Origin: an uncultured Eubacteriaceae bacterium
Lineage (GTDB): Bacteria > Bacillota > Clostridia > Peptostreptococcales > Anaerovoracaceae
Assembly (NCBI GenBank): GCA_903789635.1
Contig: CAIFEY010000011.1
Location: 784-64,783, forward strand
Direction of reading: 5' to 3'
DNA: 64,000 nucleotides
Made by a program: the position numbers and the translations under genes. Positions 1 to 8,882 of this stretch are shown here, piece by piece (position 1 is the stretch's first letter; each line of letters opens with the position of its first letter). The notes under the pieces were generated by a model. The model did not search any database. It saw only the letters and a list, made by a program, of their open reading frames with translations, and was not told the origin of the DNA.

Positions 1-51
1 CCGCGGCCCCTAACAGAACCCACCCGTTTGGACTCTAATAAAAAAACCCAA

Positions 52-108
52 AATCTAAAAAAAAAAAAAGCACGGGGCAGACCAGCGCGTATATTCGCTG
101 GTCTGCCC
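52..108 (-). terminator. Rho-independent terminator of the TetR gene
   Basis: Two 13-base arms at 75-87 and 96-108 pair perfectly around an 8-base loop. Read on the minus strand the hairpin is followed by a long T run (the A run at 52-69). It lies about 120 bases past the stop of the leftward TetR gene. The rest of 1-226 holds nothing I can assign. Confidence 0.8.
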
Positions 109-226
109 GGTCCTTCCGCATCACTGCATCCGTTTGCACCAATATGTATGTCCGCATCACTGTATCCATGTATCCCGGAGAGCCGGCACGGCGGGATCGG
201 TTCAGGTCTTGCTGTCGATCTAGGGT

Positions 227-874
227 TTAGGTGTTCAGGTAGGCGTCGATGAACGTCTGCTTGATGTTCTCGTCCAGTTCTCCGCCGGCGAATCCGTGCT
301 GGAAGCGGTCCAGGACGGACTTCAGCAGGAAAGAGGAGATGGTCGTCAGGCTGTAGGTTCCCTTGCAGAGCGCCCAGTCGTACAGCATGGAGCGCTCGAA
401 CATCGCGTAGATCTTCACGAGTTGGTTGAGCGTGCAGTTGCTGCTGAACTCGCCGGACTCCAGGCCCTCGCGGATGATCTGCGTGACGTACTGGAAGTAG
501 AAGCGGTCGCGGTTCAGCAGGTGGCGCTGGCCGTCCGTGATCAGCTGCGTGGCGTACATGTAGGCCAGCAGGTGGATGTCGACGTTCTCCTCGATCATGT
601 GGAACAGCTCGTAGTTCAGGTGTTCCAGCTTCTGCGTCGCGGTCATGTTCGGGTCCTCTTCCTCGGAGAGCTCGATGTACTTCTGGTCGAACAGGTCGGA
701 GAGCGTGCCGAGCAGCGCGTCCTTTCCTTTAAAGTAGTGGTAGAACGAGCCTTTGGAGGTCTTCGATTCCTTTATGATGTCCTCGATCGTCGTCTCGTCG
801 TAGCCCTTCGTGTAGAACAGTTTCCATGCGGCGTCGACAATTTTCTGTTTAGTTGTTCTCTTTTTTCTTCCCAT
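227..874 (-). CDS. TetR/AcrR family transcriptional regulator
   Basis: This is a one-component repressor-type regulator of about 215 residues. The N-terminal helix-turn-helix is clear: it begins MGRKKRTTKQKIVDAA, continues with a GYDETTIEDI segment, and ends in the family signature SKGSFYHYFKGKDALL. The C-terminal part is a helical ligand-binding domain that I cannot match to a known effector. I chose the ATG at 874 because the protein then starts directly at the HTH and a GGGAAG motif lies about 12 bases upstream. An ATG at 904 would add ten residues but has a poor ribosome site. The gene is divergent from the proline reductase operon, with about 1.2 kb between them, so it may act on that operon or on a distant target. 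The sequence does not settle this. Confidence 0.85.
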   Translation of the reverse strand: MGRKKRTTKQKIVDAAWKLFYTKGYDETTIEDIIKESKTSKGSFYHYFKGKDALLGTLSDLFDQKYIELSEEEDPNMTATQKLEHLNYELFHMIEENVDIHLLAYMYATQLITDGQRHLLNRDRFYFQYVTQIIREGLESGEFSSNCTLNQLVKIYAMFERSMLYDWALCKGTYSLTTISSFLLKSVLDRFQHGFAGGELDENIKQTFIDAYLNT

Positions 875-2096
875 AACGATTGTATACTTCCCGGTATTCT
901 GCATGGATCGACTGCACCGCTTCCGCCGCGTCCATAAACAAGTGAGCAGAGATTACGTCGGGGGGTCATGCACGGTGTACAGAACGCATCTCTGCTGGTA
1001 GATAGCTGATAGATATTTTCTTTAGCGTCGGTCCGGAAACCAACGATAATCAGGTTTTTTCAATTTGCTTACTATTATATAGGAAAATAGATGGATTGAG
1101 AATAAGTTTCAAAAAGAAAATACTTCAATGCACAATGTTTTTTTAAACGTCCCGTAAATTTGGGGGAATGTGCACGAAAAACAAAGGATCTTGGTGGGGA
1201 AACCGAAAACACCGTCGGCGGCAGGTGGTCAGAGGCGGCGTCGCGGTAAATTTTGCCCGGGGAAGGGGCGTGCGGAGGGCGGCAGATCGGTGAGTTAGAG
1301 ATAAACGATATATTTGGTTGCGATGTTATGGATGATATCAATGGCGCCGGTGGGACAAAAAAAGCAATGGTAGGACAATTATCCGTTTTTGATGCATATT
1401 TATCGCTGAGATTGTATGCATAAATGTACAATATAAAGAAAGGATATTCGCGTGAAAAGGGTAAAAAATAACCATTTGAAAAACAGGAAAAGGGGAAAGC
1501 TGACAGTTTCCAATGGGATTGTGACGGCACGATAAAATAATCACAATTAGGATTAGGGATTTGTACCTGGAGACAACCAATAATCAGAATTATCTGCCGC
1601 GGGAATGGTATTCATATAATTAATAAATGAGAAAGAATGGAAATATAGATTTTCATGAGCGATGGAAATTTCTTACAATAAACTACGGAATAGAACGCGG
1701 TTCAGTTGTTCTATAGGAGAAAATCGTAAAAGCCTTGAAAAGTCAATGACAGAAGGGCAGAGAAAACTCTGTTATTTTTTTAATAATTTCATTGCATTCC
1801 ATTTGAAGATGTGATATTGTAAATGTACATGAGAGCGAAACAAGCTATTTACAGGCGGCATAGTTAAGTTAATCACAATTGTGAAATCGTATAGTTATGA
1901 TTTTCACGATTCTTGGTTGGAACGCACGCACTGGAAATCATGACCCTGACGGGCCGCTGCGCGGAAAGTAAACAGACAGTGTTATTTGTTTGAAAACTGG
2001 CGTATCATCCCCGTCCCGAGGGAAGCCGTTACATCGTGAAAATCCAGATATCTGGTAATAATAAATAGAGTGTTAGGCTAAGAGGAGTGTAACAGT
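875..2096. other. Long AT-rich intergenic region upstream of prdC
   Basis: About 1.2 kb contains no ORF with a ribosome site and convincing protein-like composition. It does carry several dyad symmetries: TTGTGA at 1519-1524 facing TCACAA at 1541-1546, the dense group at 1871-1911, and CCAGATATCTGG at 2044-2055. A weak hairpin followed by a T run lies at about 1757-1785. No clear -24/-12 (sigma-54) promoter was found, although prd operons elsewhere are activated by the sigma-54-dependent regulator PrdR. Confidence 0.5.
1871..1911. promoter_or_regulatory. Overlapping dyads, candidate operator of the prd operon
   Basis: A perfect 12-base palindrome TCACAATTGTGA sits at 1873-1884. It overlaps a second dyad formed by GTGAAATC (1881-1888) and GATTTTCAC (1901-1909). 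ATCACAA words recur at 1540 and in the cstA promoter near 29971. Symmetry and position suggest a regulator site, but the regulator is unknown. Confidence 0.4.
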
Positions 2097-3419
2097 ATGG
2101 ACAATTTACAGATTTTGCTCTCGCAGCATGTCGGCAAGCCGTGTGCACCGGTCGTCAAGAAGGGCGACAAGGTTAAGAAGGGAACACTGGTTGCAGAACC
2201 GACAGGGCTGGGAGCGAACATTTTCTCCAGCGTATACGGAACGGTAGAAGATGTTCTGGACGACCGCATCATCATTAAAGCAGATGATGAGCAGCCGGAA
2301 GAGTTCGAGAAGATCAAGGAAGGCACCAAGCTGGAGATGGTCAAGGAAGCTGGAATCGTCGGACAGGGCGGAGCTGGATTCCCGACCGGCGTTAAGCTGG
2401 ACTGCGATCTGAACGGCGGATACATCCTGGTCAACGCATCCGAGTGCGAGCCGGGACTGGCACACAACGTTGCCCGCCTGGAGCAGAATCCGGAAAGCGT
2501 AATCAAGGGTGCTGAGTATGCGAAGGAAATCTCCAACGCATCCAAGGTCATCATCGCGGTAAAGAGAAAACATCATAAGGCAATCAAGACACTTGATGCC
2601 GCAATTAAGGATAGACCGGACGTCTCACTGCATTTGCTGGCAGACATTTATCCGGAAGGCGAGGAGCGTGCAGTCGTAAGAGAGTGCCTGGGCGTAGAGC
2701 TCGAGCCGTCTCAGCTGCCGTCCGCAGCCAACGCAATCGTAATCAACTGCGAGACATGCGCAAGAGTATATGAAGCGATCGACTTCAGAAAGCCTTCCTT
2801 CTCCAAGGACATGACTGTCAGAGGAAAGCTGAACGGCGGAAGCGAGCCGCACGTATTCTTCGATGTACCGGTTGGAACATCCGTAGGCGACATGATCGAG
2901 AAGGCTGGCGGAATCGACGGAGAGTACGGTGAGATCATCCTCGGCGGACCTTTCACAGGCAGACCGACGACGGTTGAAGCACCGATCACCAAGTCCTCCG
3001 GAGCCATCCTGGTCAGCATCCCGTTCCCAGACACGCACGGCGCTAAGTTCGGTATCCTGATCTGCGCATGCAGCGGAACAGAGGACAGACTCCGTGACAT
3101 CGTCAAGAAGATGAACGGTGAAGTCATTTCCGTATGCAAGTGCAAGCAGGCTCAGGAGCAGAAGAACGGCTCCCTGAAGTGCGAGCGTCCGGGAATCTGC
3201 CCGGGACAGGTTAAGAACAACATGCAGTTCAAGAAGGATAAGTGCGACTACATCCTGATCGGAAACTGCTCCGACTGTTCCAACACTGTCATGGCATCCG
3301 CACCTAAGATGGGACTCAGAGTCTTCCACATGACGGACCACATGATGAGAACCATCGGCCACCCTCTGTACAGACACATGACTGTATCCAGAGAGGTCAG
3401 CCAGGAGATCGACTTCTAA
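2097..3419 (+). CDS. prdC: Proline reductase-associated electron transfer protein PrdC
   Basis: PrdC is an RnfC-like protein thought to pass electrons from NADH to D-proline reductase. The 440-residue protein has the RnfC-type flavin/nucleotide segment VGQGGAGFPTGVKL near residue 90. It then has an ASECEPG motif and a cysteine-rich C-terminal half (ICACSGTED, the CKCKQ and CERPGICPGQ cluster, NCSDCSNT) suited to metal or disulfide redox centres. No in-frame TGA is present. PrdC of Clostridioides difficile is reported as a selenoprotein, so this looks like a cysteine form. The start has an AGGAG site about 10 bases upstream. It opens the prd locus, is followed by a 305-base gap, and has no copy in the second locus at 35826-41368. 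Confidence 0.93.
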   Translation: MDNLQILLSQHVGKPCAPVVKKGDKVKKGTLVAEPTGLGANIFSSVYGTVEDVLDDRIIIKADDEQPEEFEKIKEGTKLEMVKEAGIVGQGGAGFPTGVKLDCDLNGGYILVNASECEPGLAHNVARLEQNPESVIKGAEYAKEISNASKVIIAVKRKHHKAIKTLDAAIKDRPDVSLHLLADIYPEGEERAVVRECLGVELEPSQLPSAANAIVINCETCARVYEAIDFRKPSFSKDMTVRGKLNGGSEPHVFFDVPVGTSVGDMIEKAGGIDGEYGEIILGGPFTGRPTTVEAPITKSSGAILVSIPFPDTHGAKFGILICACSGTEDRLRDIVKKMNGEVISVCKCKQAQEQKNGSLKCERPGICPGQVKNNMQFKKDKCDYILIGNCSDCSNTVMASAPKMGLRVFHMTDHMMRTIGHPLYRHMTVSREVSQEIDF

Positions 3420-3724
3420 TAAAGCCAGTTATAGGCAGGATTGTCGAAATCCAAAAAATTAATGTATAGCAAATCAAGGCTTACCAACGCGAATTTAGGA
3501 AATCAATAATGCGACACATTATCATTTAGATAGAAAACGGAAGATCGTGGGGACGCGAAGGAAGCTTTCTGCCGCCCGAACGTCCGGGTCTGTCCGTCAA
3601 AGGACAGCTTTTCAAGGAGAAAACGGAACCCCCGATTCTGCGGACTCCCTGAGGCATATCTGACGTTTACCTATATATCTGTAACTTGCAGTCACGATAG
3701 ATACGACATAAGGAGGAGAGACCA
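3420..3724. other. Intergenic gap between prdC and the PrdA N-terminal copy
   Basis: No gene and no strong T-tailed hairpin is visible in these 305 bases. The AT-rich stretch at 3660-3700 before the AGGAGGAG ribosome site could hold a promoter, but I could not fix -35 and -10 boxes. Confidence 0.4.
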
Positions 3725-4180
3725 ATGTCCATTTCATTAGAATATTGTAAAGAACATGCCGCCGATCCTGCAGTACTGTGCTGCAGGGCAGAAGAAGGAA
3801 CTGTCATTTCCGAGCACAACCTGGAAGACCCATCGATCTTCCCTGATCTGGTAGATTCCGGGCTGCTGAACATTGACGGTGCACTGACGATCGGACAGGT
3901 TCTCGGTGCAACACTGACAAAAACAGAGGATTCACTGACCGCTCTGACTCCGGACAACCTGGAAGGATATTCCGAGGCAGGTTCCGGAGACGCAGAAGAG
4001 ACGGCAGAGGAGACAGAAAGCGAAACCACTGAGGTGCCGGCTCCGGCAGCTCTGTCTGGTGCGACGGTATCTGCTGCTGTAACAGGCGGCATGATGAAGA
4101 TTCATATCGGCGAGGGAAAGGACATCGACCTGGAGATCCCGACATGGGTATTCGGCAGTGGAGCACCTGCAGACCGTTAA
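3725..4180 (+). CDS. Free-standing copy of the PrdA N-terminal domain
   Basis: This 151-residue protein corresponds to the first ~145 residues of the PrdA encoded just downstream. Shared landmarks are the MSIS start, HAxDPAVLCCRAEEGTVI with a paired cysteine, NLEDP, DGALTIGQV, an acidic Ala/Pro-rich linker, then GGMMKIHIGEGKDIDLEIPT and VFGSG. It ends in APADR and a TAA exactly where PrdA enters its second Ala-rich linker. The catalytic region and the pyruvoyl-forming cysteine are absent. It has its own AAGGAGGAG ribosome site and an intact frame. It has diverged clearly from prdA while keeping the key motifs, so I read it as a kept gene rather than debris. A role as a docking or carrier module for the reductase is inference. 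Confidence 0.8.
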   Translation: MSISLEYCKEHAADPAVLCCRAEEGTVISEHNLEDPSIFPDLVDSGLLNIDGALTIGQVLGATLTKTEDSLTALTPDNLEGYSEAGSGDAEETAEETESETTEVPAPAALSGATVSAAVTGGMMKIHIGEGKDIDLEIPTWVFGSGAPADR

Positions 4181-4212
4181 ATCGTGCTTAAAAGTTAAAG
4201 GAGGAAACGTAT

Positions 4213-6072
4213 ATGTCCATTTCAGCTGAAACAGCTAAAGAACATGCTAAGGATCCAGCAGTGCTGTGCTGCAGAGCAGAAGAAGGCACAGTAATTCAGG
4301 CATCCAACCTGGAAGATCCGGCAATTTTCGACGATCTCGTCGAGTCCGGACTTCTGGATCTCGACGGCGCACTGACAATCGGACAGGTAATCGGCGCTAC
4401 AATGACGAAGACCTGTGATTCCCTGACAGCCCTGACCGCTGATAACCTGAAGGGTTACACAGAGGCAGAGGAAGCTCCTGCACCGGCAGCAGAGGCACCG
4501 GCTGAGGAAGCTCCTGCAGAGGCAGCAGCTCCGGCAGCATCCGTAGCAGGCGGAATGATGAGGATCCACATCGGTGAAGGTAAAGACATCGACCTGGAGA
4601 TTCCTACCGGCGTGTTCGGAAGCGGAAGCGGCGTAGTTCAGGCAGCACCGGCTGCAGCAGCAGCTCAGGTTGCAGGAACCGTAGCAGCAGCTCCGGCAGA
4701 AGAGCTTGAGGGTAAGGTTGTCAGATCACTGACCAGAAAGCACTACACAATCACAGAGGTTAAGAGAGGACCGGAGACAAAGATCGAGGGAACTACTCTT
4801 TACATCCGTGAGGGAATCGAAGCTGATGTAATCGAAAACCAGGAGCTGGTTCACGATTTCAAGCTCGAGATCATCACACCAGATAAGTATCATACATATT
4901 CTGAGACCATCATGGACGTTCAGCCGATCGCTACCAAGGAAGGTGACGACCTGCTCGGAACAGGCACAACCAGAGTTCTGGACGGTGCAGTCATGATGCT
5001 GACAGGAACAGACGACAACGGAGTTCAGATTGGTGAGTTCGGTTCTTCCGAGGGTTACCTCGACGAGAACATCCAGTGGGGACGTCCGGGATGCCCGGAG
5101 AAGGGCGAGATCTTCATCAAGGGTCAGGTAACCATTCAGGCTAAGACCAACATGGAGAGACGTGGACCGATCGCTGCGCATACCGCATTCGACGTAATCA
5201 CACAGGAAATCCGCGAGGCAATGAAGGAGCTGGATGACTCCCTGGTCGCAGACACAGAGACATTCGAGCAGTTCCGTCACCCTGGCAAGAAGAAGGTTGT
5301 CATCGTTAAGGAGATCATGGGACAGGGCGCAATGCACGATAACTTCATCCTGCCTGTAGAGCCGGTTGGAGTTCTGGGTGCAAGACCGAACGTAGAGCTC
5401 GGAAATGTACCTGTAGTCTGCTCCCCGCTGGAAGTACTCGATGGTTGTATCCATGCACTGACCTGCATCGGACCTGCATCCAAGGAGATGTCCAGACATT
5501 ACTGGAGAGAGCCGGTTGTCCTGGAGGCACTGCACGATCCTGAGATCGACCTGTGCGGAGTAGTCTTTGTCGGATCCCCGCAGATCAACGCAGAGAAGTA
5601 CTACGTATCCCGTCGTCTGGGAATGACCGTAGAAGCTCTGGACGTTGACGGCGCGATCGTAACGACAGAGGGATTCGGAAACAACCATATCGACTTCTCC
5701 AGCCACATCGAGCAGATCGGTATGAGAGGAATTCCGGTAGTAGGAATGAGCTTCTGCGCTAACCAGGGAGCACTGGTAGTAGGAAACAAGTACATGACTG
5801 CTATGATCGACAACAACAAGTCCAAGTCCGGTATCGAGAACGAGGTACTGGGATGCAACACACTGGCTCCTGAGGACGCTACACGTGCTATGTACATGCT
5901 GAAGGCTGAGATGGCCGGAGAGTCTGTAAAGGCACCGGAGAGAAAGTGGAATCCGGCAGTTAAGCAGAACAATGTTGAACTGATCGAGGAAGCATCCGGC
6001 GAGAAGATTGAGCTCGAAGAGAACGAGCAGTCCCTGCCGATGTCCCAGAAGAGAAAAGAGAAGTATGACTAA
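4213..6072 (+). CDS. prdA: D-proline reductase proprotein PrdA (pyruvoyl enzyme)
   Basis: PrdA is the proprotein of the pyruvoyl-containing part of D-proline reductase, which reduces D-proline to 5-aminovalerate. The 619 residues match the usual length. Order: N-terminal domain with CC at 19-20, two Ala/Pro-rich linkers (about 88-115 and 145-165), a central domain with TGTDDNGVQIGEFGSSEG and EIMGQGAMHDN, then the processing site HALTCIGPASKEMSRHYW. Cys418 of that motif is the expected pyruvoyl precursor; cleavage there leaves about 200 residues, matching the known 23-kDa subunit. The C-terminal part contains TTEGFGNNHIDF. The start has AAAGGAGG at good spacing. It overlaps the next ORF by eight bases. 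A paralogue lies at 38385-40148. Confidence 0.97.
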   Translation: MSISAETAKEHAKDPAVLCCRAEEGTVIQASNLEDPAIFDDLVESGLLDLDGALTIGQVIGATMTKTCDSLTALTADNLKGYTEAEEAPAPAAEAPAEEAPAEAAAPAASVAGGMMRIHIGEGKDIDLEIPTGVFGSGSGVVQAAPAAAAAQVAGTVAAAPAEELEGKVVRSLTRKHYTITEVKRGPETKIEGTTLYIREGIEADVIENQELVHDFKLEIITPDKYHTYSETIMDVQPIATKEGDDLLGTGTTRVLDGAVMMLTGTDDNGVQIGEFGSSEGYLDENIQWGRPGCPEKGEIFIKGQVTIQAKTNMERRGPIAAHTAFDVITQEIREAMKELDDSLVADTETFEQFRHPGKKKVVIVKEIMGQGAMHDNFILPVEPVGVLGARPNVELGNVPVVCSPLEVLDGCIHALTCIGPASKEMSRHYWREPVVLEALHDPEIDLCGVVFVGSPQINAEKYYVSRRLGMTVEALDVDGAIVTTEGFGNNHIDFSSHIEQIGMRGIPVVGMSFCANQGALVVGNKYMTAMIDNNKSKSGIENEVLGCNTLAPEDATRAMYMLKAEMAGESVKAPERKWNPAVKQNNVELIEEASGEKIELEENEQSLPMSQKRKEKYD

Positions 6073-6376
6073 TAAGATTGAGACGAAAGAACTGAAGTAT
6101 GGCGATAAGATTATCCGGATGGAAGGCGTCATCGTAGAGGTGCACGAGGAGGGTATCGCGGTCGACCTGAAGGGTCGCCTGGGTTATCTGAGGGTTCCTA
6201 ACCGTATGGTTATCTCCGACTATCCGTTTAAGGTAGGACAGGAGGTCGCATGGAATATGAGTTTCATCGAGCAGCTCGGTCCGGACGTCAATACCAAGTA
6301 CGTCAGCAATCACGATATGTATCTCAGACGCCAGAAAGAGGCAGCTGAGAAGAACAACTCAAATGGTAATGAGTAG
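6065..6376 (+). CDS. Small proline-reductase-linked protein, single domain
   Basis: A 103-residue protein lies between prdA and prdB, with its ATG inside the last codons of prdA (ATGACTAA overlap). The visible core is a beta-rich segment of about 70 residues: a GVIVEVHEEGIAVDLKGRLGYLRVPNRMVI stretch followed by a YPFKVGQEVAWNMSFIEQLG stretch, then a charged tail. It resembles the small domain I recall as CBO2463/CBO2479-type in Clostridium botulinum prd clusters. Its biochemical role is unknown to me. The second locus encodes a tandem version at 40148-40591, so the protein probably belongs to the reductase system. Translation is likely coupled to prdA. Confidence 0.8.
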   Translation: MTNKIETKELKYGDKIIRMEGVIVEVHEEGIAVDLKGRLGYLRVPNRMVISDYPFKVGQEVAWNMSFIEQLGPDVNTKYVSNHDMYLRRQKEAAEKNNSNGNE

Positions 6377-6386
6377 GAGGATCAAT

Positions 6387-7112
6387 ATGAGCTTAACTGT
6401 AGTTAAAGGATTACAGTCTGAAATCTTTGTACCTATTACTCCTAAGTCGATTTTCACACCTTGCACTAAGAAGCTGAAGGACATGCGCATCGCATTCGCA
6501 ACAGCTGCCGGTGTTCATCTGAAGACTCAGGAGAGATTCAACCTCGCTGGAGATACTACGTACAGAGAGATCCCAGACAACGTAACCGATGATGATTTGA
6601 TGGTATCCCATGGTGGATACGATAACTCCGACGTTAACAAGGACATCAACTGCATGTTCCCAATCGACAGACTGCATGAACTTGTTAAGGAAGGATTCAT
6701 TAAAGAGACAGCACCGTACCATTACGGATTCATGGGCGGCGGCGGAGACATCGAAGTCTTCACAAACAAGACTGGACCGGAAATTGCCCAGAGACTTGTA
6801 GAAGAAGATGTCGACGGCGTTCTCATGACCGCTGGCTGAGGAACCTGCCACCGCTCTGCAGTTATTGTGCAGAGAGCGATTGAAGCTGCTGGAATCCCGA
6901 CGGTAATCATTGCCGCACTTCCGCCAGTTGTACGTCAGCAGGGAACTCCGCGTGCCGTTGCACCGCTGGTACCGATGGGTGCTAACTGTGGTGAGCCGCA
7001 CAACGTAGAGATGCAGACGGCTATTTGTAAGGGTGCTCTGCAGGCACTCGAAGACATCGAGACACCGGGAAAGATTGTTCCGCTGCCATACGAGTACACA
7101 GCTAAGCTGTAA
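6387..7112 (+). CDS. prdB: D-proline reductase selenoprotein PrdB (Sec at residue 151)
   Basis: PrdB carries the selenocysteine active site that works with the pyruvoyl group of PrdA. The frame contains one TGA at 6837-6839, read here as selenocysteine 151 in the motif G-U-GTCHRSA, a UxxC redox pair. A simple ORF caller would split the gene into 6387-6839 and a spurious piece after it. Reading through gives 241 residues, the same length as the cysteine paralogue at 40643-41368, which has TGC at the same codon. A SECIS-like hairpin follows the TGA. The start ATG at 6387 has AGGAGG upstream and follows the small protein by ten bases. A strong terminator follows at 7155. Selenium insertion needs selA/B/C/D, none of which is in this window. 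Confidence 0.96.
6852..6878 (+). other. Bacterial SECIS-like hairpin of prdB
   Basis: CTCTGCA at 6854-6860 pairs with TGCAGAG at 6868-6874 around the seven-base loop GTTATTG. Two or three more pairs form below a small bulge (CGC at 6852-6854 with GCG at 6876-6878). The loop starts about 21 bases after the TGA, within the range usual for bacterial SECIS elements, and contains G and U. The cysteine paralogue has no such hairpin at the matching place. Confidence 0.75.
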
Positions 7113-7154
7113 GTCTTCGGAGATTACAGAATCCTGAACGATAGATATTTACAA

Positions 7155-7188
7155 GGGGGCAGATTGCATGATCTGCCCCCTTTTCTTT
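7155..7188 (+). terminator. Rho-independent terminator after prdB
   Basis: GGGGGCAGAT (7155-7164) pairs perfectly with ATCTGCCCCC (7171-7180) around a six-base loop, followed by TTTTCTTT. It separates prdB from prdD, so prdD and prdE depend on read-through or their own promoter. Confidence 0.92.
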
Positions 7189-7250
7189 CCGAGACTGTGG
7201 TAAAATAATCACAGAGACAAAATAGATATTGGACAAGGAGGTTGAAGCTT

Positions 7251-8021
7251 ATGCCGGAAAAGACGATCGATCACGGAAGGCTGGAAATCAAGTGCTTCCA
7301 CATCGACGACGTCGACTTCGGGGAGAAGAACGAAGTCGATACTCACGGAAAACTCCGCGTGTGCAAGGACATGCTCCAGAAGCTTGCGGAAGAAAAGTCA
7401 GAATTTATCGATCACATTGATCTGCAGGTTATCCAGCCGGACGATCACGACCGCTTCACCAACACGATCATGGACTTCATCCCGATTTCCACGAAGGTTC
7501 TGGGCGCGATCGGCACGGGCGTGACGTATACGCTGACCGGCGTCTACTTCATGCTGACCGGTGTCGACACAGAGGGCATCCAGGCCCACGAGTTCGGCTC
7601 ATCAGAGGGGAATCTGCAGGAGCAGGTGATCTTTGACCGCCCTAGTACGCCTAAGACCGGCGACGTCATCATCTCGTTCGACGTCACGATGAAGGCGGGA
7701 ATGTCGGAGGAACGCAGGGGCTGCTACGCCGCCCACGAGGTCTGCGACAAATTCATCCAGGAGTTCCGAAACCAGATGAAGCATTTCAACGCCAACGACT
7801 GCACGGAGAAGCACGTGTACCACGACGTCGAGAGGCCGGGACGCAAGAAGATCGTCATCATCCGCCAGGTCGCAGGCCAGGGAGCGATGTACGACATGTA
7901 CCTCTTCCCGGACGAGCCGAGCGGCGCGATCGGAGGCAAATCCATCATCGACATGGGCAACATGCCGGTCATCGTCACGCCGAACGAGTACAGGGATGGA
8001 ATCCTGCGCTCCATGCAGTAG
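7251..8021 (+). CDS. prdD: Proline reductase cluster protein PrdD
   Basis: PrdD is a 256-residue homologue of the central part of PrdA (about residues 170-415). Matching segments are FTNTIMDFIPISTKV, FMLTGVDTEGIQAHEFGSSEG, EERRGCYAAHEVCDKFIQEFRNQM, RKKIVIIRQVAGQGAMYDM and MPVIVTPNEYRDGI. It stops at RDGILRSMQ, immediately before the position of the PrdA processing site. It therefore lacks the cysteine that becomes the pyruvoyl group. The ATG at 7251 has AAGGAGG nine bases upstream; a TTG at 7242 overlaps that site and is rejected. prdE follows after 18 bases. Known prd clusters contain this gene, but its exact role is unsettled; an accessory or structural partner is the usual inference. Confidence 0.9.
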   Translation: MPEKTIDHGRLEIKCFHIDDVDFGEKNEVDTHGKLRVCKDMLQKLAEEKSEFIDHIDLQVIQPDDHDRFTNTIMDFIPISTKVLGAIGTGVTYTLTGVYFMLTGVDTEGIQAHEFGSSEGNLQEQVIFDRPSTPKTGDVIISFDVTMKAGMSEERRGCYAAHEVCDKFIQEFRNQMKHFNANDCTEKHVYHDVERPGRKKIVIIRQVAGQGAMYDMYLFPDEPSGAIGGKSIIDMGNMPVIVTPNEYRDGILRSMQ

Positions 8022-8039
8022 AACAGAAGGGAGAATATC

Positions 8040-8525
8040 ATGGGAATTGGACCATCGACTAAGGAAACTTCATTACACCATTTCCAGGATCCGCTTCTGG
8101 AGGTCGTCTCCGACGACACGGACGTCGATCTGATGGGGATCATCATCGTCGGAACGCCGGACGACAACGTGGATAAGATCCGCGTCGGCACGAGGGCCGC
8201 GATCATGGCGGACTGCATGCGCGCAGACGGCGCGCTGATTTCCGCGGATGGCTGGGGAAACAGCGACGTGGACTTCACCAACACCTGCGAACAGCTCGGA
8301 AGAAGGGGCATCTGCGTGGCAGGCCTGCACTTCTCGGGACGCACGGCACAGTTCGTCGTCACGAACGACTACCTGGGCAACATCATCGACACCAATAAGA
8401 GCGAGGAGGGCACGGAGACGACCGTACTTGGTGAGAACAACATGACCAAGCTCGACTGCCGTAAGGCCCTGGTTCGCCTGAAAATGGACATGAAGAAGCA
8501 CGACAGAGGCCGCGGTACCGAATAG
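8040..8525 (+). CDS. prdE: Proline reductase cluster protein PrdE
   Basis: This 161-residue protein matches the C-terminal part of PrdA, the pyruvoyl-subunit region. It begins MGIGPSTKETSLHHF, which aligns with CIGPASKEMSRHYW of PrdA directly at the cleavage point. It continues with LMGIIIVGTP, RADGALISADGWGNSDVDF, GIVCVAGLHF-like strands and TNDYLGNIIDTNKSEEG. The pyruvoyl-forming cysteine is replaced by Met-Gly, so no prosthetic group can form in the known way. Together prdD and prdE are PrdA cut in two at its own processing site. The ribosome site is AAGGGAG. The operon probably ends at the hairpin near 8900. Confidence 0.9.
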   Translation: MGIGPSTKETSLHHFQDPLLEVVSDDTDVDLMGIIIVGTPDDNVDKIRVGTRAAIMADCMRADGALISADGWGNSDVDFTNTCEQLGRRGICVAGLHFSGRTAQFVVTNDYLGNIIDTNKSEEGTETTVLGENNMTKLDCRKALVRLKMDMKKHDRGRGTE

Positions 8526-8882
8526 CACCTGAGCGTATAAAAACACAGCACACGTAATTTCAGGCCGTCATCCGGGCCTGACAGGGCGATAAGCTGACAG
8601 CAGGACTAAACATAATGATGTCCTGACGTCACGACCTTATTCAGGAGGATGCGGGCCGGTCCGGTGCAGGACCGCGGGACGAGGCTGCCTTGGAGAATCG
8701 CGTTTTCGCGGCACGGACTGCGCTGGAAATTAACGATGCGGGAGCGGAGGAGCTGCGGACAAAGGCCTTTTGGTCAGGGCCGCGGACGGGGCTGCCGGAA
8801 GCAACCGCACGGACAAGTCAACTTAGGGACCGGGCGAACTGCCGCGGGACCGAAAATATAATAAGAATAATTGAACTCTCTT

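Noticed and set aside
1980-2096. Sigma-54 (-24/-12) promoter for prdC
   Set aside because: No TGGC-N8-TTGC pattern with correct spacing was found.
6867-7112. A separate 81-residue gene after the TGA in prdB
   Set aside because: It is the C-terminal part of PrdB read through the selenocysteine codon; the cysteine paralogue covers it in one frame.
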